DNA of 64,000 nucleotides from Hyphomicrobiales bacterium (GTDB lineage Bacteria > Pseudomonadota > Alphaproteobacteria > Rhizobiales > OSC116), in assembly GCA_013214705.1 (NCBI GenBank), contig JABSRZ010000003.1, positions 527,443 through 591,442 of the forward strand. Reading direction: 5' to 3'. The notes under the pieces were generated by a model. That model ran no database searches and was not told the DNA's origin. It was given only the letters and a program-made list of their open reading frames with translations. Within the stretch, counting starts at the first letter, position 1, and the number at the start of each line of letters is the position of its first letter. Made by a program: the position numbers and the translations under genes. Below, piece after piece: positions 1-8,831 of the stretch.

Positions 1-447
1 TTCAACCATGGCCGCTTCGGCAAAACTTACATTATCGGCTAGTTTATAAGTAAAGGCTGCGGGGTGCACAACGCTTGCGGTTAAGCAACCATGCACCGGC
101 GGTGTGGCCCAAAACCTCACTGCTGGGTCGACATTATATATGCCCAATTTTGTCGCGCGAGATTTAAAGTTAGGCACGCCCGGCTCCATACACACCCTGT
201 CGCCAATAGCCAAGCCAGACACATTTGCGCCAACTTCGGTGACTACGCCTGATGCCTCATGCCCCAAAACCATGGGTGCATTTACGACAAAATTGCCAAT
301 GGAACCATGGGTGTAATAATGCACATCACTGCCACATATACCCACTGTATGAATTTGAATGCGTACATCATCCGCGCTCAAAAAACTTGGCACATCTATA
401 TCTCGCAAGTTTAATTGATGTTTTTTTTCTAATACCAAAGCACGCAT
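1..447 (-). CDS. zinc-type polyol (xylitol/sorbitol) dehydrogenase, partial (C-terminus off left edge)
   Basis: This gene is absent from the ORF track because it runs off the window, but the minus strand is open from an ATG at 447 to base 1 (149 codons). The start has a GAGG-type ribosome site just upstream. The N-terminus is that of a medium-chain dehydrogenase of the sorbitol/xylitol dehydrogenase group: the catalytic-zinc motifs CGSDVHYY and GHEASG are present, followed by PPVHG. Family members oxidise a polyol to a ketose with NAD+ in the cytoplasm. In the lobe where many relatives carry four structural-zinc cysteines, this protein reads [10 protein letters not shown], so the structural zinc site appears to be missing; I believe a subgroup with this feature exists. 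The exact substrate cannot be told from this fragment. Confidence 0.85.
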   Translation of the reverse strand, partial: MRALVLEKKHQLNLRDIDVPSFLSADDVRIQIHTVGICGSDVHYYTHGSIGNFVVNAPMVLGHEASGVVTEVGANVSGLAIGDRVCMEPGVPNFKSRATKLGIYNVDPAVRFWATPPVHGCLTASVVHPAAFTYKLADNVSFAEAAMVE

Positions 448-471
448 ATTTTTCCTCACCTAAAACTAAGC

Positions 472-981
472 CTATATTAATGTCAATTGCTCGGCAGGTA
501 TAGTGATGCCTTCCAATTGCAATAATATTTTTTTGTTTTTTATGCCGCCACCAAACCCGGTCATCGAGCCATCTGCGCCAATGATGCGATGGCAAGGGAT
601 GATGATAGGGATAGGGTTGGCATTATTGGCCCGGCCAACCGCGCGGCTGGCGCCTTTATTGCCAATTTTAGCCGCAATGTCGCCATAAGACGCGGTTTCC
701 CCATATTTTATGCCACATAAAGCTTGCCAAACAGAAAGTTGGAATTCTGTGCCTGATGGTGATATGGCAATGTCAAACTCGGCCGCCTCGCCGGCAAAGT
801 ATCGCTCAAGTGGCGATATAGCGTATAGAAGCGGAGCGGCATCGTGTCGCCATTCGGCCTGTATTTTGAACGGCTCGGTTGCAGCGAAGGCGGTAAAATG
901 CAATTCGCTATCTGTGCCGATTGTTAAAAACTTACCGACCGGGCTAGGCATAAAATCATAATAAACTTGTTGCATATTCAC
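472..981 (-). CDS. ogt: methylated-DNA--[protein]-cysteine S-methyltransferase
   Basis: The 169-residue protein is a suicide DNA repair enzyme that transfers the methyl group of O6-methylguanine to its own cysteine. The active-site motif PCHRII and the following GFGGGIKNKKILLQLEG block are both seen near the C-terminus, together with the upstream GETASYGDIA helix-turn-helix region that binds DNA. The length fits the short Ogt/MGMT form without the Ada regulatory domain. It lies 24 bp upstream of the polyol dehydrogenase on the same strand and may be cotranscribed, but the two have no obvious functional link. The start could be either of two close methionines (residue 1 or 3). Confidence 0.93.
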   Translation of the reverse strand: MNMQQVYYDFMPSPVGKFLTIGTDSELHFTAFAATEPFKIQAEWRHDAAPLLYAISPLERYFAGEAAEFDIAISPSGTEFQLSVWQALCGIKYGETASYGDIAAKIGNKGASRAVGRANNANPIPIIIPCHRIIGADGSMTGFGGGIKNKKILLQLEGITIPAEQLTLI

Positions 982-1019
982 ACCAAAATCAACTGACCTT
1001 AAACCTAGCCCGATTCTAG

Positions 1020-1727
1020 CTAGTTGGATAGCTTATTAAAGCCTTTGAAAATTAACCACAGGCTCAAGAAAACTTCGAACAACCCACCGGGGATGACGCT
1101 TATCATCTCGACCAGGTCATTATGGCCATAAATTTCTAACACCGAACCGATAAACAACACTGAATAGCCAACAATTCCCCACACGGCCATAAACCGTGGC
1201 AATAGTTTTGAGCTGAATAACAGGCTGCAAAATAACAAGCCAGCCACCGACCATATCGCCATGCCCATATGATAGGCGTAGACTCCAGCTTGGGTCAGCA
1301 AGGTGGCGATAAGCTCATAATTGGCCATTTGGTCGGCTTGTGCAGTCAAAAATGCCTCGCCCAATGGAATGAGCGATAAAAGCATAATCACCCCAATGAT
1401 AAGCGTTATGGTGGCGGCAATTGCCAGTGAAAGATAGCCATAGGCCAAGCGTTGGTTATATGGTTTTAATATCGGCAGAACCAACACTGGCAGAGCTATA
1501 TTCATAAAAGTATGCACCAAAGCCATTAATATCGCGCCTGATGCAATGTCAAAACGGCTCGCAAATGCCATGCCGAGTGGATTTTCGCTGCCGGTAACGT
1601 CAGAAATCAAGAAGCTGCCAAAGCCATATGACAGAAAGGTAAGGATAAAAAATATCCCGAACCATCTTGCCGATTGTCTTATGTCATTGGTCTGTTGGCT
1701 TGAGCCGGTGGTGGTTTGTGAATTCAT
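1020..1727 (-). CDS. DUF4386-type integral membrane protein
   Basis: This 235-residue protein has about six hydrophobic segments, with a first one around residues 23-42 and a last one near residues 205-230. The C-terminal stretch GLFEVFLSLWLIFKGF is typical of the DUF4386 family. Family members are membrane proteins of unknown function found in many bacteria. No catalytic motif is visible. A polar, serine/threonine/glutamine-rich N-terminus precedes the first membrane span. It stands between the methyltransferase and a LysR gene on the same strand, with gaps of 38 bp and 116 bp. I cannot assign a role. Confidence 0.75.
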   Translation of the reverse strand: MNSQTTTGSSQQTNDIRQSARWFGIFFILTFLSYGFGSFLISDVTGSENPLGMAFASRFDIASGAILMALVHTFMNIALPVLVLPILKPYNQRLAYGYLSLAIAATITLIIGVIMLLSLIPLGEAFLTAQADQMANYELIATLLTQAGVYAYHMGMAIWSVAGLLFCSLLFSSKLLPRFMAVWGIVGYSVLFIGSVLEIYGHNDLVEMISVIPGGLFEVFLSLWLIFKGFNKLSN

Positions 1728-1843
1728 AATAATCTCCTATTTTCACATGGTTTAAATTTAATGATGCGAATATAGGCGCTGCAAATAATAATGAAATTGC
1801 CTAAATATGTAGAATTGATATGCAAAAATGCATGGAACAGTGT

Positions 1844-2731
1844 TTATTTGGCCAATTCTTGCGCCAATAAATCATAGACTATGCGAATGCGAGCGCTTGA
1901 GTTTAACTCTCTATGCGCCACCAACCAGACCGAGGCTGTTAGCGGCTTAAGATTGGGCAATACCCGCGCTACCTTGGGTTCTAAATCACCAAAATTGCTA
2001 TCTAATATGCCAATGCCGAGGCCATTTTTAACAAATTCCCACATCACCAACCAGTTTTCGGCAATGATCGGAAAATTGTTATCCGTCAGCTTGAAGCCAG
2101 ATTTATTAAGGCCATGCATCAATGTGCCTTCATGGTCGATGCCAATAAATTCAGCTTCAGTTAAATCGTCAGGCGAGTTTAGTTTGCCCAATTTTTTAAT
2201 ATATTCAGGGGTTGCATATAAGCGCGCGGGAATGTCTTTTATTTTCTTGGCAATTAAGTCTGGCTCTGTCGGCCTAAAGTTGCGTATGGCTATATCTGCC
2301 TCGCGCCTTAGCAAATCACTGGACGAGTTAGAGGTGATGACTTCGATGTGAATATCCGGCTGTAATATACGCAATTTTGCGATGATGGCAGGCAATGAGA
2401 AAGCGGCATATACCTCGCTGGCGGCGATGAGCACGGTTCCCTGAATGGAATCAGACCGGCCGGTGGATTTTAGCGACATTTGAGTTGCCGCATCGCCCAT
2501 ATCGCGCACTGAAGATAATAAATCTTGCCCAGTCGGGGTTAATGTTAGGCCTCGGCCTACCCGTTCAAACAGCACAACGCCTAGCTGCGCCTCCAATGCG
2601 CTAACCTGCCGCCCTAATGTCGGTTGCGCCACACCAAGCAGCCTTGCCGCTGCCGATAATGAACCTTCTTCGGCAGTGACCAAAAAAGCCCGCGCGTGAT
2701 TCCAGTCAAATTTTATTGAGCGTCTATCCAT
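1844..2731 (-). CDS. LysR-family transcriptional regulator
   Basis: The 295-residue protein has the LysR winged helix-turn-helix at about residues 8-66 (FLVTAEEGSLSAAARLLGVA and the following QPTLGRQVSALE) and a periplasmic-binding-type effector domain from about residue 92 to the end. It starts 27 bp downstream of fdhD on the same strand, at the distal end of the formate dehydrogenase operon. Position suggests, but does not prove, a link to formate metabolism. LysR proteins usually bind near their own promoter and respond to a small molecule; the effector here is unknown. Confidence 0.9.
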   Translation of the reverse strand: MDRRSIKFDWNHARAFLVTAEEGSLSAAARLLGVAQPTLGRQVSALEAQLGVVLFERVGRGLTLTPTGQDLLSSVRDMGDAATQMSLKSTGRSDSIQGTVLIAASEVYAAFSLPAIIAKLRILQPDIHIEVITSNSSSDLLRREADIAIRNFRPTEPDLIAKKIKDIPARLYATPEYIKKLGKLNSPDDLTEAEFIGIDHEGTLMHGLNKSGFKLTDNNFPIIAENWLVMWEFVKNGLGIGILDSNFGDLEPKVARVLPNLKPLTASVWLVAHRELNSSARIRIVYDLLAQELAK

Positions 2732-2758
2732 GCATAAATAAATAGCAACTAGGTAAAA

Positions 2759-3583
2759 TTAGTCAACTGGTTTTAAACAAATTCTATCGATCTCTGAAAA
2801 TACCATCAGCTCTGAACCGCCCGAAAAAGCCGCAAAAGTCATATTGGTTTTGGTTGCCAATTCTACCGCCATACTGGTCGGCGCAGAAATCGAAACCACC
2901 ACCGCAAACCCCATACGTGCAGATTTTTGTGCCAATTCAAATGCAAAGCGGCTGGTTAGAATGATAAATCCTTGGCCAAAATCTTGCTGGTTTTTACTTA
3001 AAGTGCCAATTAATTTGTCGAGCGCATTATGCCTACCAACATCTTCTTTGGCATATAATATATTGCCACCCACATCGGCAAATGCCGCTGCGTGGACAGA
3101 TCGACTTTGGTTATATAACGGGGTGAAGTTCGACAATTGCTTTTTGGCTTTTATGAAGGCATTTACCGAAACCAATAAATCCGATTGAATTTTTGGCAAC
3201 GGCTCTACTATATGCGATAGGGATGTGAGGCCGCATATGCCACAGCCCGAAGCGCCTGCCATATTGCGGCGTTTGTCAATAATGTTAAACCGGTCTAGTG
3301 CCTCGTCAGATAGTTCTACATCGACCTCAAAACCATGTTTGAGCTGTTTGGCAACCATGCCAATAATCGCCTGACTGTTTTTTACCAGCCCTTCACTAAG
3401 ACAAAAACCAAGAGCAAAATCTTCTAAATCTAGCGGTGTGGCCAGCATAATGGCGTAGGTTTGGCCGTTGATTTTTATGTCGATGGGGGTTTCTTGCGGC
3501 AATATCCAACTATGTGGAGTTTGCGAATTCTCGCCCGTTAACTGGCCTGTTGTCGCTTCTGTGCTACCTGAATCTGCCATCAT
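2759..3583 (-). CDS. fdhD: formate dehydrogenase accessory sulfurtransferase FdhD (FdsC)
   Basis: FdhD passes sulfur to the bis-MGD molybdenum cofactor before it is inserted into formate dehydrogenase. The signature cysteine loop SGCGICG is seen at about residues 112-118, and the C-terminal block GRHNALDKLIG, ILTSRFAFELAQK and ISAPTSMAVELA is conserved. At 274 residues it is normal size. Its ATG overlaps the stop codon of fdsA in an ATGA junction, so the two are translationally coupled. In Rhodobacter-type operons the same protein is called FdsC and is followed by fdsD; here a LysR gene follows directly. Confidence 0.95.
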   Translation of the reverse strand: MMADSGSTEATTGQLTGENSQTPHSWILPQETPIDIKINGQTYAIMLATPLDLEDFALGFCLSEGLVKNSQAIIGMVAKQLKHGFEVDVELSDEALDRFNIIDKRRNMAGASGCGICGLTSLSHIVEPLPKIQSDLLVSVNAFIKAKKQLSNFTPLYNQSRSVHAAAFADVGGNILYAKEDVGRHNALDKLIGTLSKNQQDFGQGFIILTSRFAFELAQKSARMGFAVVVSISAPTSMAVELATKTNMTFAAFSGGSELMVFSEIDRICLKPVD

Positions 3584-6423
3584 TCTACCGGCAATATAGC
3601 GTGTTGGTTAGGCACTATATTTCGCCTTTTAGATTGCCAAGCGGAATGATCGTTGGTTAAACGAACCTGCACCGCGGTCACTTTATATTCTGGGCAATCT
3701 GTCGCCCAATCGGAATTTTCTGTGGTGATAACATTGGCGCCGGTTTCGGGGTGATGGAATGTTGTGTAAACCACGCCTATTTGCATGCGGTCAGAAATTT
3801 TGGCAGGCACAGATATTTTGCCTTTGCGCGAGGCTATTTGCACCAAATCGCCATCGGCAATGCCGCGCAATTCGGCATCGGCGGTGTGTATTTCGAGCAC
3901 ATCTTGCTCCAGCCAAATGTTATTTTTTGTCCGACGGGTTTGCGCGCCGACATTATATTGTGACAAAACCCGCCCGGTGGTGAGCAATAAAGGAAATTTT
4001 CGGTTGGCTTTTTCTGTCGTGGGGGTAAATTCGGTGACAAAAAACTTGCCTTTACCGCGGGCAAACTGCCCGACATGCATTATCGGCGTGCCATTTGGCG
4101 CTTGGTCATTCACCGGCCATTGTAGGCTTTCGCCAGCGTCTAAACGTTGGTGCGAAACGCCGCTAAATGCCGGGGTTAATTCAGCTATTTCATCCATAAT
4201 TTGTGATGAATTTTGGTAATCCATGTCATATCCCATGGCGATCGCCAAATCTTGCGTCACTTCCCATTCATGCTTGCCGGTCGCTGGTGGCATGGCCATG
4301 CGCACGCGGTTAATGCGCCGCTCGGCATTGGTAAATGTGCCATCTTTTTCCAAAAAACTAGTGCCGGGCAAGAAAATATGCGCATAACGGGCGGTTTCAT
4401 TCAAAAATAAATCCTGAACAATTAGACAATCTAGGCTCGATAATGCCGCCTCGACATGTTGGGTATCAGGGTCAGATTGGGCAATGTCCTCGCCCTGCAC
4501 ATACATGCCTTTATAATTGCCAGTAATGGCCTGATTGAACATGTTGGGAATGCGATAGCCGGGTTCAGCATCTAATTCAATGCCCCAATGAGCTTCAAAT
4601 ACATGGCGGATTTCATCATCTGCGACCGACCGATAGCCCGGCAATTCGTGCGGAAAACTGCCCATATCGCACGAGCCTTGCACATTGTTTTGGCCGCGCA
4701 ATGGGTTAACGCCGCCGCCATTTTTGCCCAAATTCCCGGTTGCCATGGCTAGGTTTGCGATGCCCATAACCATGGTCGAGCCTTGGCTATGCTCAGTTAC
4801 TCCAAGGCCATAGTAAATGCCTGCATTGCCACCGGTGGCATAAAGCCGCGCGGCTTGGCGCATGTCTTTTGCATTCACTCCAATGGCTTTGGCTTGGCTT
4901 TCTGGTGAATTTTCATCCAACGCGACAAATTTGGCCCACGCTGCAAAACTTTCAAGGTCGCACCTCTCCTCTATAAAGTCATTATCTAGCAGTTCTTCGG
5001 TCACGATTACGTGGCTTAGGGCGTTAATTAAGGCCACATTCATGCCCGGCAATAGGGGCAAAAAATAGTCGGCATGTATATGGGCGCTGTGCACCAGGTC
5101 AATCGCCCTTGGGTCGGCAATGATTAGTTTTGCGCCTTGGCGGATGCGTTGTTTCATCCGCGATGCAAATACCGGATGCGCATCAGTTGGGTTGGCACCA
5201 ATGATAAAAATCACATCGCAATCCTCTACACTTTTAAAATCTTGCGTGCCAGCCGATGTGCCCAATGTTTGGCTAAGGCCATAACCGGTTGGCGAATGGC
5301 AAACCCGGGCGCAGGTGTCGACATTATTGTTGCCAAAAGCTGCTCGAATTAGCTTTTGCACCACATACACTTCTTCATTTGTGCATCGAGACGATGTAAT
5401 GCCACCGATGGATTTACGGCCATGCTTGGCCTGAATGTCAGTTAAGCGTTTGGCCGCAGTATTTATGGCCACATCCCAGCTCACCGGTTGCCATGGGTCG
5501 GTAATTTTATCGCGTATCATCGGTTGGGTGATGCGGTCTTTATGGGTGGCATAGCCAAATGCAAACCGGCCTTTGATGCAAGAATGGCCTTGGTTAGCGC
5601 CGCCGGTTTTATCGGGCGTCATGCGCACCACTTGGTTGCCCTTCATTTCGGCAATAAATGAGCAACCAACACCACAATAGGCGCAGGTGGTTTTAACCGC
5701 CCGGTCTGGTTGGCCAAGATCGATGATGGTTTTTTCGGTCAACGTGGCGGTTGGGCAGGCTTGCACACATGCCCCGCAAGATACACATTCGCTGGCTAAA
5801 AAACCATCGTTAGCGCCAGCGCTGATGGCCGAGCTGAACCCGCGCCCCATAGTGGTTAAGGCAAAACTGCCTTGCACTTCCTCACAGGCCCTTACACAGC
5901 GTTCGCAACTGATGCATTTGCTGCCTTCAAAGCTAAAATAGGGATTGGATGTATCGGTTGGGGCATCGGAATGGTTTTTGCCATCCAGGCCGTATCTGAC
6001 TTCGCGCAAACCCACCACGCCTGCCATATCTTGCAACTCACAATCGCCATTGGCAGAGCAAGTTAAGCAATCTAATGGGTGGTCTGAAATGTATAATTCC
6101 ATCACCCCTCGGCGCAATTTGGCTAGTTTTGGGGTTTCTGTGCTGATGGCCATGCCAGGCTCGAGCGGGGTGGTGCAAGAAGCCGGGGTGCCGCGTCTGC
6201 CGGCGATTTCTATCACGCATAAACGGCAAGAGCCATGCGGCTTCAGGTTATCGGATGCACATAATTTAGGAATGTCGACATCTAACATTTTGGCCGCCCG
6301 CATAATAGACGTGCCTTGGGCCACGGTTATTTCTGTGCCATTAATGGTTGCGGTTATTAGTTTAGTTTTGGCGGTAAGTTTAATTTCTGGCGTGCCAAAA
6401 TCTGCTTGGTCGGGAAATCTCAT
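3580..6423 (-). CDS. fdsA: NAD-dependent formate dehydrogenase, alpha (molybdenum catalytic) subunit
   Basis: This 947-residue catalytic subunit oxidises formate to CO2 at a molybdenum bis-MGD centre and passes electrons through Fe-S clusters to FdsG/FdsB. The order of domains is visible: a 2Fe-2S ferredoxin domain (cysteines about 55-83), a NuoG-like His/Cys cluster (HPLDCLTCSANGDCEL, about 115-130), two 4Fe-4S clusters (CISCERCVRAC and CVSCGACVQACP, about 170-224), another 4Fe-4S site (CAYCGVGC, about 247-254), then the molybdopterin domains. The active-site ligand is Cys375 in CARVCHSP, so this is a cysteine and not a selenocysteine enzyme. It overlaps fdsB and fdhD by 4 nt each, which shows a tightly coupled cytoplasmic complex. 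Confidence 0.97.
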   Translation of the reverse strand: MRFPDQADFGTPEIKLTAKTKLITATINGTEITVAQGTSIMRAAKMLDVDIPKLCASDNLKPHGSCRLCVIEIAGRRGTPASCTTPLEPGMAISTETPKLAKLRRGVMELYISDHPLDCLTCSANGDCELQDMAGVVGLREVRYGLDGKNHSDAPTDTSNPYFSFEGSKCISCERCVRACEEVQGSFALTTMGRGFSSAISAGANDGFLASECVSCGACVQACPTATLTEKTIIDLGQPDRAVKTTCAYCGVGCSFIAEMKGNQVVRMTPDKTGGANQGHSCIKGRFAFGYATHKDRITQPMIRDKITDPWQPVSWDVAINTAAKRLTDIQAKHGRKSIGGITSSRCTNEEVYVVQKLIRAAFGNNNVDTCARVCHSPTGYGLSQTLGTSAGTQDFKSVEDCDVIFIIGANPTDAHPVFASRMKQRIRQGAKLIIADPRAIDLVHSAHIHADYFLPLLPGMNVALINALSHVIVTEELLDNDFIEERCDLESFAAWAKFVALDENSPESQAKAIGVNAKDMRQAARLYATGGNAGIYYGLGVTEHSQGSTMVMGIANLAMATGNLGKNGGGVNPLRGQNNVQGSCDMGSFPHELPGYRSVADDEIRHVFEAHWGIELDAEPGYRIPNMFNQAITGNYKGMYVQGEDIAQSDPDTQHVEAALSSLDCLIVQDLFLNETARYAHIFLPGTSFLEKDGTFTNAERRINRVRMAMPPATGKHEWEVTQDLAIAMGYDMDYQNSSQIMDEIAELTPAFSGVSHQRLDAGESLQWPVNDQAPNGTPIMHVGQFARGKGKFFVTEFTPTTEKANRKFPLLLTTGRVLSQYNVGAQTRRTKNNIWLEQDVLEIHTADAELRGIADGDLVQIASRKGKISVPAKISDRMQIGVVYTTFHHPETGANVITTENSDWATDCPEYKVTAVQVRLTNDHSAWQSKRRNIVPNQHAILPVE

Positions 6424-7946
6424 AAAACCTTTCCTTTGTCGATAAATTCGTCGGCAAAATGTTTAAGCAAACTGCGCACAGGCTTCGGGGTTAAGCCGCC
6501 CATGGCGCAGAGCGAGCCTAATTCCATAGTTTCAAATAAATCATCTAACAGTTCAAAATTGGCCTCGACATTTTTACCAGCCGAAATGTCATCTAAAATC
6601 TCGCCGCCGCGAGTGGCGCCAATGCGGCAAGGTGTGCATTTTCCGCAACTTTCGACCTCGCAAAAAGTAAACGCAAACCGGGCTTGGGCGGCCATATCGG
6701 CTGTGTCATCAAACACAATTATGCCGCCATGGCCAATCGCGCCATCTATGGCGGCAAAACTTTCATAATCTAACGGCGTGTCAAATTCATCGGGGTGGAT
6801 ATAGGAGCCTAATGGCCCTCCAACTTGCACTGCTTTAATCGGCCGGCCGCTATAGGTACCGCCGCCAAAATCTTCAATGAGTTGCCTAAGGGTAAGGCCA
6901 AATTCAACCTCGACCAAGCCGCCGCGTTTGACATTGCCCGCCAACTGAAACGGCAATGTACCGGTTGATTTGCCACTGCCCAAAGCGGCATAATAAGCCG
7001 CGCCTTTGGCCAATATATCGGGCACAGATGCCAAAGTAATGACATTGTTGATGATGGTTGGCTGGCCAAACAAGCCTTCTATGGCTGGCAAAGGCGGTTT
7101 GGCGCGCACCACGCCGCGCTTGCCTTCGATGCTGTTTAATAGCGAGGTTTCTTCGCCGCAAATATAAGCCCCAGCGCCGATGCGTATTTCGATGACAAAA
7201 TCTAAGCCCGAATTGGCAATATTCTTGCCCAAATAATTGGCTTTATAGGCGTTGGCTATGGCTTCAGTTAATATGGTTTTGGATAGCGGGTATTCACTGC
7301 GTAAATATATATAGCCTTTGTTTGCGCCGATGGCCAAGCCGCAAATGAGCATACCTTCGATCAGGGCGAAAGGGTTGGATTCCATTAACAACCTGTCGGA
7401 AAACGTGCCGCCATCACCCTCATCTGCATTGCAAACCACATATTTTTGTTTAGCCTCGATGGCCGCACATGTCCGCCATTTAATGCCGGTTGGAAATGCC
7501 GCACCGCCACGGCCTCGGAGGCCAGAGTCAAACACCATATTTACGGTGTTTTCAGCGCCAAGTTCCAAGGCTTTTTTGAGGCCAAGAAAGCCGCCATACT
7601 GTATATAATCAGCTATCGACACCGGGTCGGTATCGCCTGCATAGGCGAATATCTGGCGGTTTTGCTTTTTGAAATAATCTATGTTTTTTATCAAGCCAAC
7701 ATCGCGCAAATGCGGGGCGTTATTTTGAAAATCGTTGTCCACCAAACCTGCCACATCTTGCGGCCGCACACAGCTAAACCCAACCCGGCCATCTGGCGTG
7801 TCAATTTCGACCAATGGCTCTAACCACGCCGCCCCACGTGAACCGTTGCGTATGACTTTAAACCCGGCGGTGGCAAAATTATCCGCCACCTCATCCGCCC
7901 CCACAGAAACACTGGCGGTATCGCGCGGAACATAAACTATTTTCAT
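6420..7946 (-). CDS. fdsB: NAD-dependent formate dehydrogenase, beta (NADH/FMN) subunit
   Basis: This NuoF-like subunit of 508 residues takes electrons from the Fe-S chain to FMN and reduces NAD+. It has a short N-terminal thioredoxin-like region fused to the NuoF fold, as in other FdsB proteins. The FMN/NADH-binding glycine-rich motif GLRGRGGAAFPTGIKW lies at about residues 163-178. The 4Fe-4S motif CEVESCGKCTPCRIG lies near residue 430. It overlaps fdsG and fdsA by 4 nt at each end. Confidence 0.96.
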   Translation of the reverse strand: MKIVYVPRDTASVSVGADEVADNFATAGFKVIRNGSRGAAWLEPLVEIDTPDGRVGFSCVRPQDVAGLVDNDFQNNAPHLRDVGLIKNIDYFKKQNRQIFAYAGDTDPVSIADYIQYGGFLGLKKALELGAENTVNMVFDSGLRGRGGAAFPTGIKWRTCAAIEAKQKYVVCNADEGDGGTFSDRLLMESNPFALIEGMLICGLAIGANKGYIYLRSEYPLSKTILTEAIANAYKANYLGKNIANSGLDFVIEIRIGAGAYICGEETSLLNSIEGKRGVVRAKPPLPAIEGLFGQPTIINNVITLASVPDILAKGAAYYAALGSGKSTGTLPFQLAGNVKRGGLVEVEFGLTLRQLIEDFGGGTYSGRPIKAVQVGGPLGSYIHPDEFDTPLDYESFAAIDGAIGHGGIIVFDDTADMAAQARFAFTFCEVESCGKCTPCRIGATRGGEILDDISAGKNVEANFELLDDLFETMELGSLCAMGGLTPKPVRSLLKHFADEFIDKGKVL

Positions 7947-8383
7947 AGCCCAGCCTCCATTATCGCTTCAAGCCGTTGTTTATCGACGCGCCCATAGGTT
8001 TTGCCGCCAATAGAGGCCGAGGGCGCAAGCGCACAATTGCCAAGGCAATATACGGTTTTAACTGTGTAGCTTTTTTCCAATTGGGTTTTTAACTTGGCCG
8101 AACCCATAGATTGACAGGCCTCAGATTGGCACAATGTTATGGTGTTTGCAGCCTGTTTGCTGTTGTTAAAATCGTGATAAAAAGTCACAACGCCAAACAC
8201 ATCGGCGCGCGATATATTAAGCGCATCGGCAATTTGTTGATAGGCTTTTACCGGTACATAACCCAGATTGGCCTGAATGATGTGAAAAATTTCAAGCAAC
8301 ATATCTGGTTTGTTTGCGCAAGCTTGACATGCCGATTTAACCATGGCCATTTCAGGATAAATATTTAACGTCACCAAAACCAA
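7943..8383 (-). CDS. fdsG: NAD-dependent formate dehydrogenase, gamma (2Fe-2S) subunit
   Basis: This 146-residue NuoE-like thioredoxin-fold subunit carries one 2Fe-2S cluster between the alpha and beta subunits. The four ligand cysteines are in LCQSEACQSMG and YCLGNCALAP. It is the first gene of the fds operon. The start is uncertain: the tracked start is a TTG at 8383, a GGGAG ribosome site lies a few bases upstream, and in-frame TTG (8377) and GTG (8374) codons are better spaced. The first in-frame ATG (8350) would give a shorter N-terminus and has no ribosome site, so a non-ATG start is likely. Confidence 0.93.
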   Translation of the reverse strand: MVLVTLNIYPEMAMVKSACQACANKPDMLLEIFHIIQANLGYVPVKAYQQIADALNISRADVFGVVTFYHDFNNSKQAANTITLCQSEACQSMGSAKLKTQLEKSYTVKTVYCLGNCALAPSASIGGKTYGRVDKQRLEAIMEAGL

Positions 8384-8471
8384 ATCACTCCCAAAAATAT
8401 TTGATAGTTGATTCTAGACTTTGGTGACGCAGTTTACAATTTAAATAATTAATCGACATTTAATGTGAGAA

Positions 8472-8768
8472 TTACACCACTTCTACCTTATCGGTATGGA
8501 TGATTTCGATTTTGCGATCGATGATATATGGTCCGCCAGTTTCGCGCCAAACGGCCATATGTGGTTGCTTAAAATGCAGTTCTAAATCTTCCCGAGTCTT
8601 CCACCGTTCAACAAAGGTTAGGGTGTTTTCATCTTCCACCGCTTGGTTCAGGTCGTAGCTGATGCAACCAGCTTCGGCGCGCGTGCCCTCTATGCACGGC
8701 ATGGCTGCGGCGATAACTTTATCGGCTGAGCCGGGTTTAATGTTGATGGTGGCGATAACGAAAATCAT
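8472..8768 (-). CDS. ABM-domain (antibiotic biosynthesis monooxygenase-type) small protein
   Basis: This 98-residue protein has the dimeric alpha-beta barrel ABM fold: it opens with IFVIATINIKPGSADKVIAA, and the core contains GCISYDLNQAVEDENTLTFVERWKTREDLELHFKQPH split over adjacent strands. Family members include quinol and aromatic monooxygenases and many uncharacterised stress proteins (YgiN type). Nothing in the sequence tells which. It lies between fdsG and the PrpF-like gene on the same strand with its own 88-bp upstream spacing from the latter. Confidence 0.82.
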   Translation of the reverse strand: MIFVIATINIKPGSADKVIAAAMPCIEGTRAEAGCISYDLNQAVEDENTLTFVERWKTREDLELHFKQPHMAVWRETGGPYIIDRKIEIIHTDKVEVV

Positions 8769-8831
8769 AATATTTTTCTTTCTTAAGGTTTATGCTTGAG
8801 GGCTTATCCGCAATGTTTTTCATATCATAAA

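Noticed and set aside
3580-6423. Selenocysteine formate dehydrogenase
   Set aside because: The active-site position is a normal cysteine (CARVCHSP) and there is no in-frame TGA.
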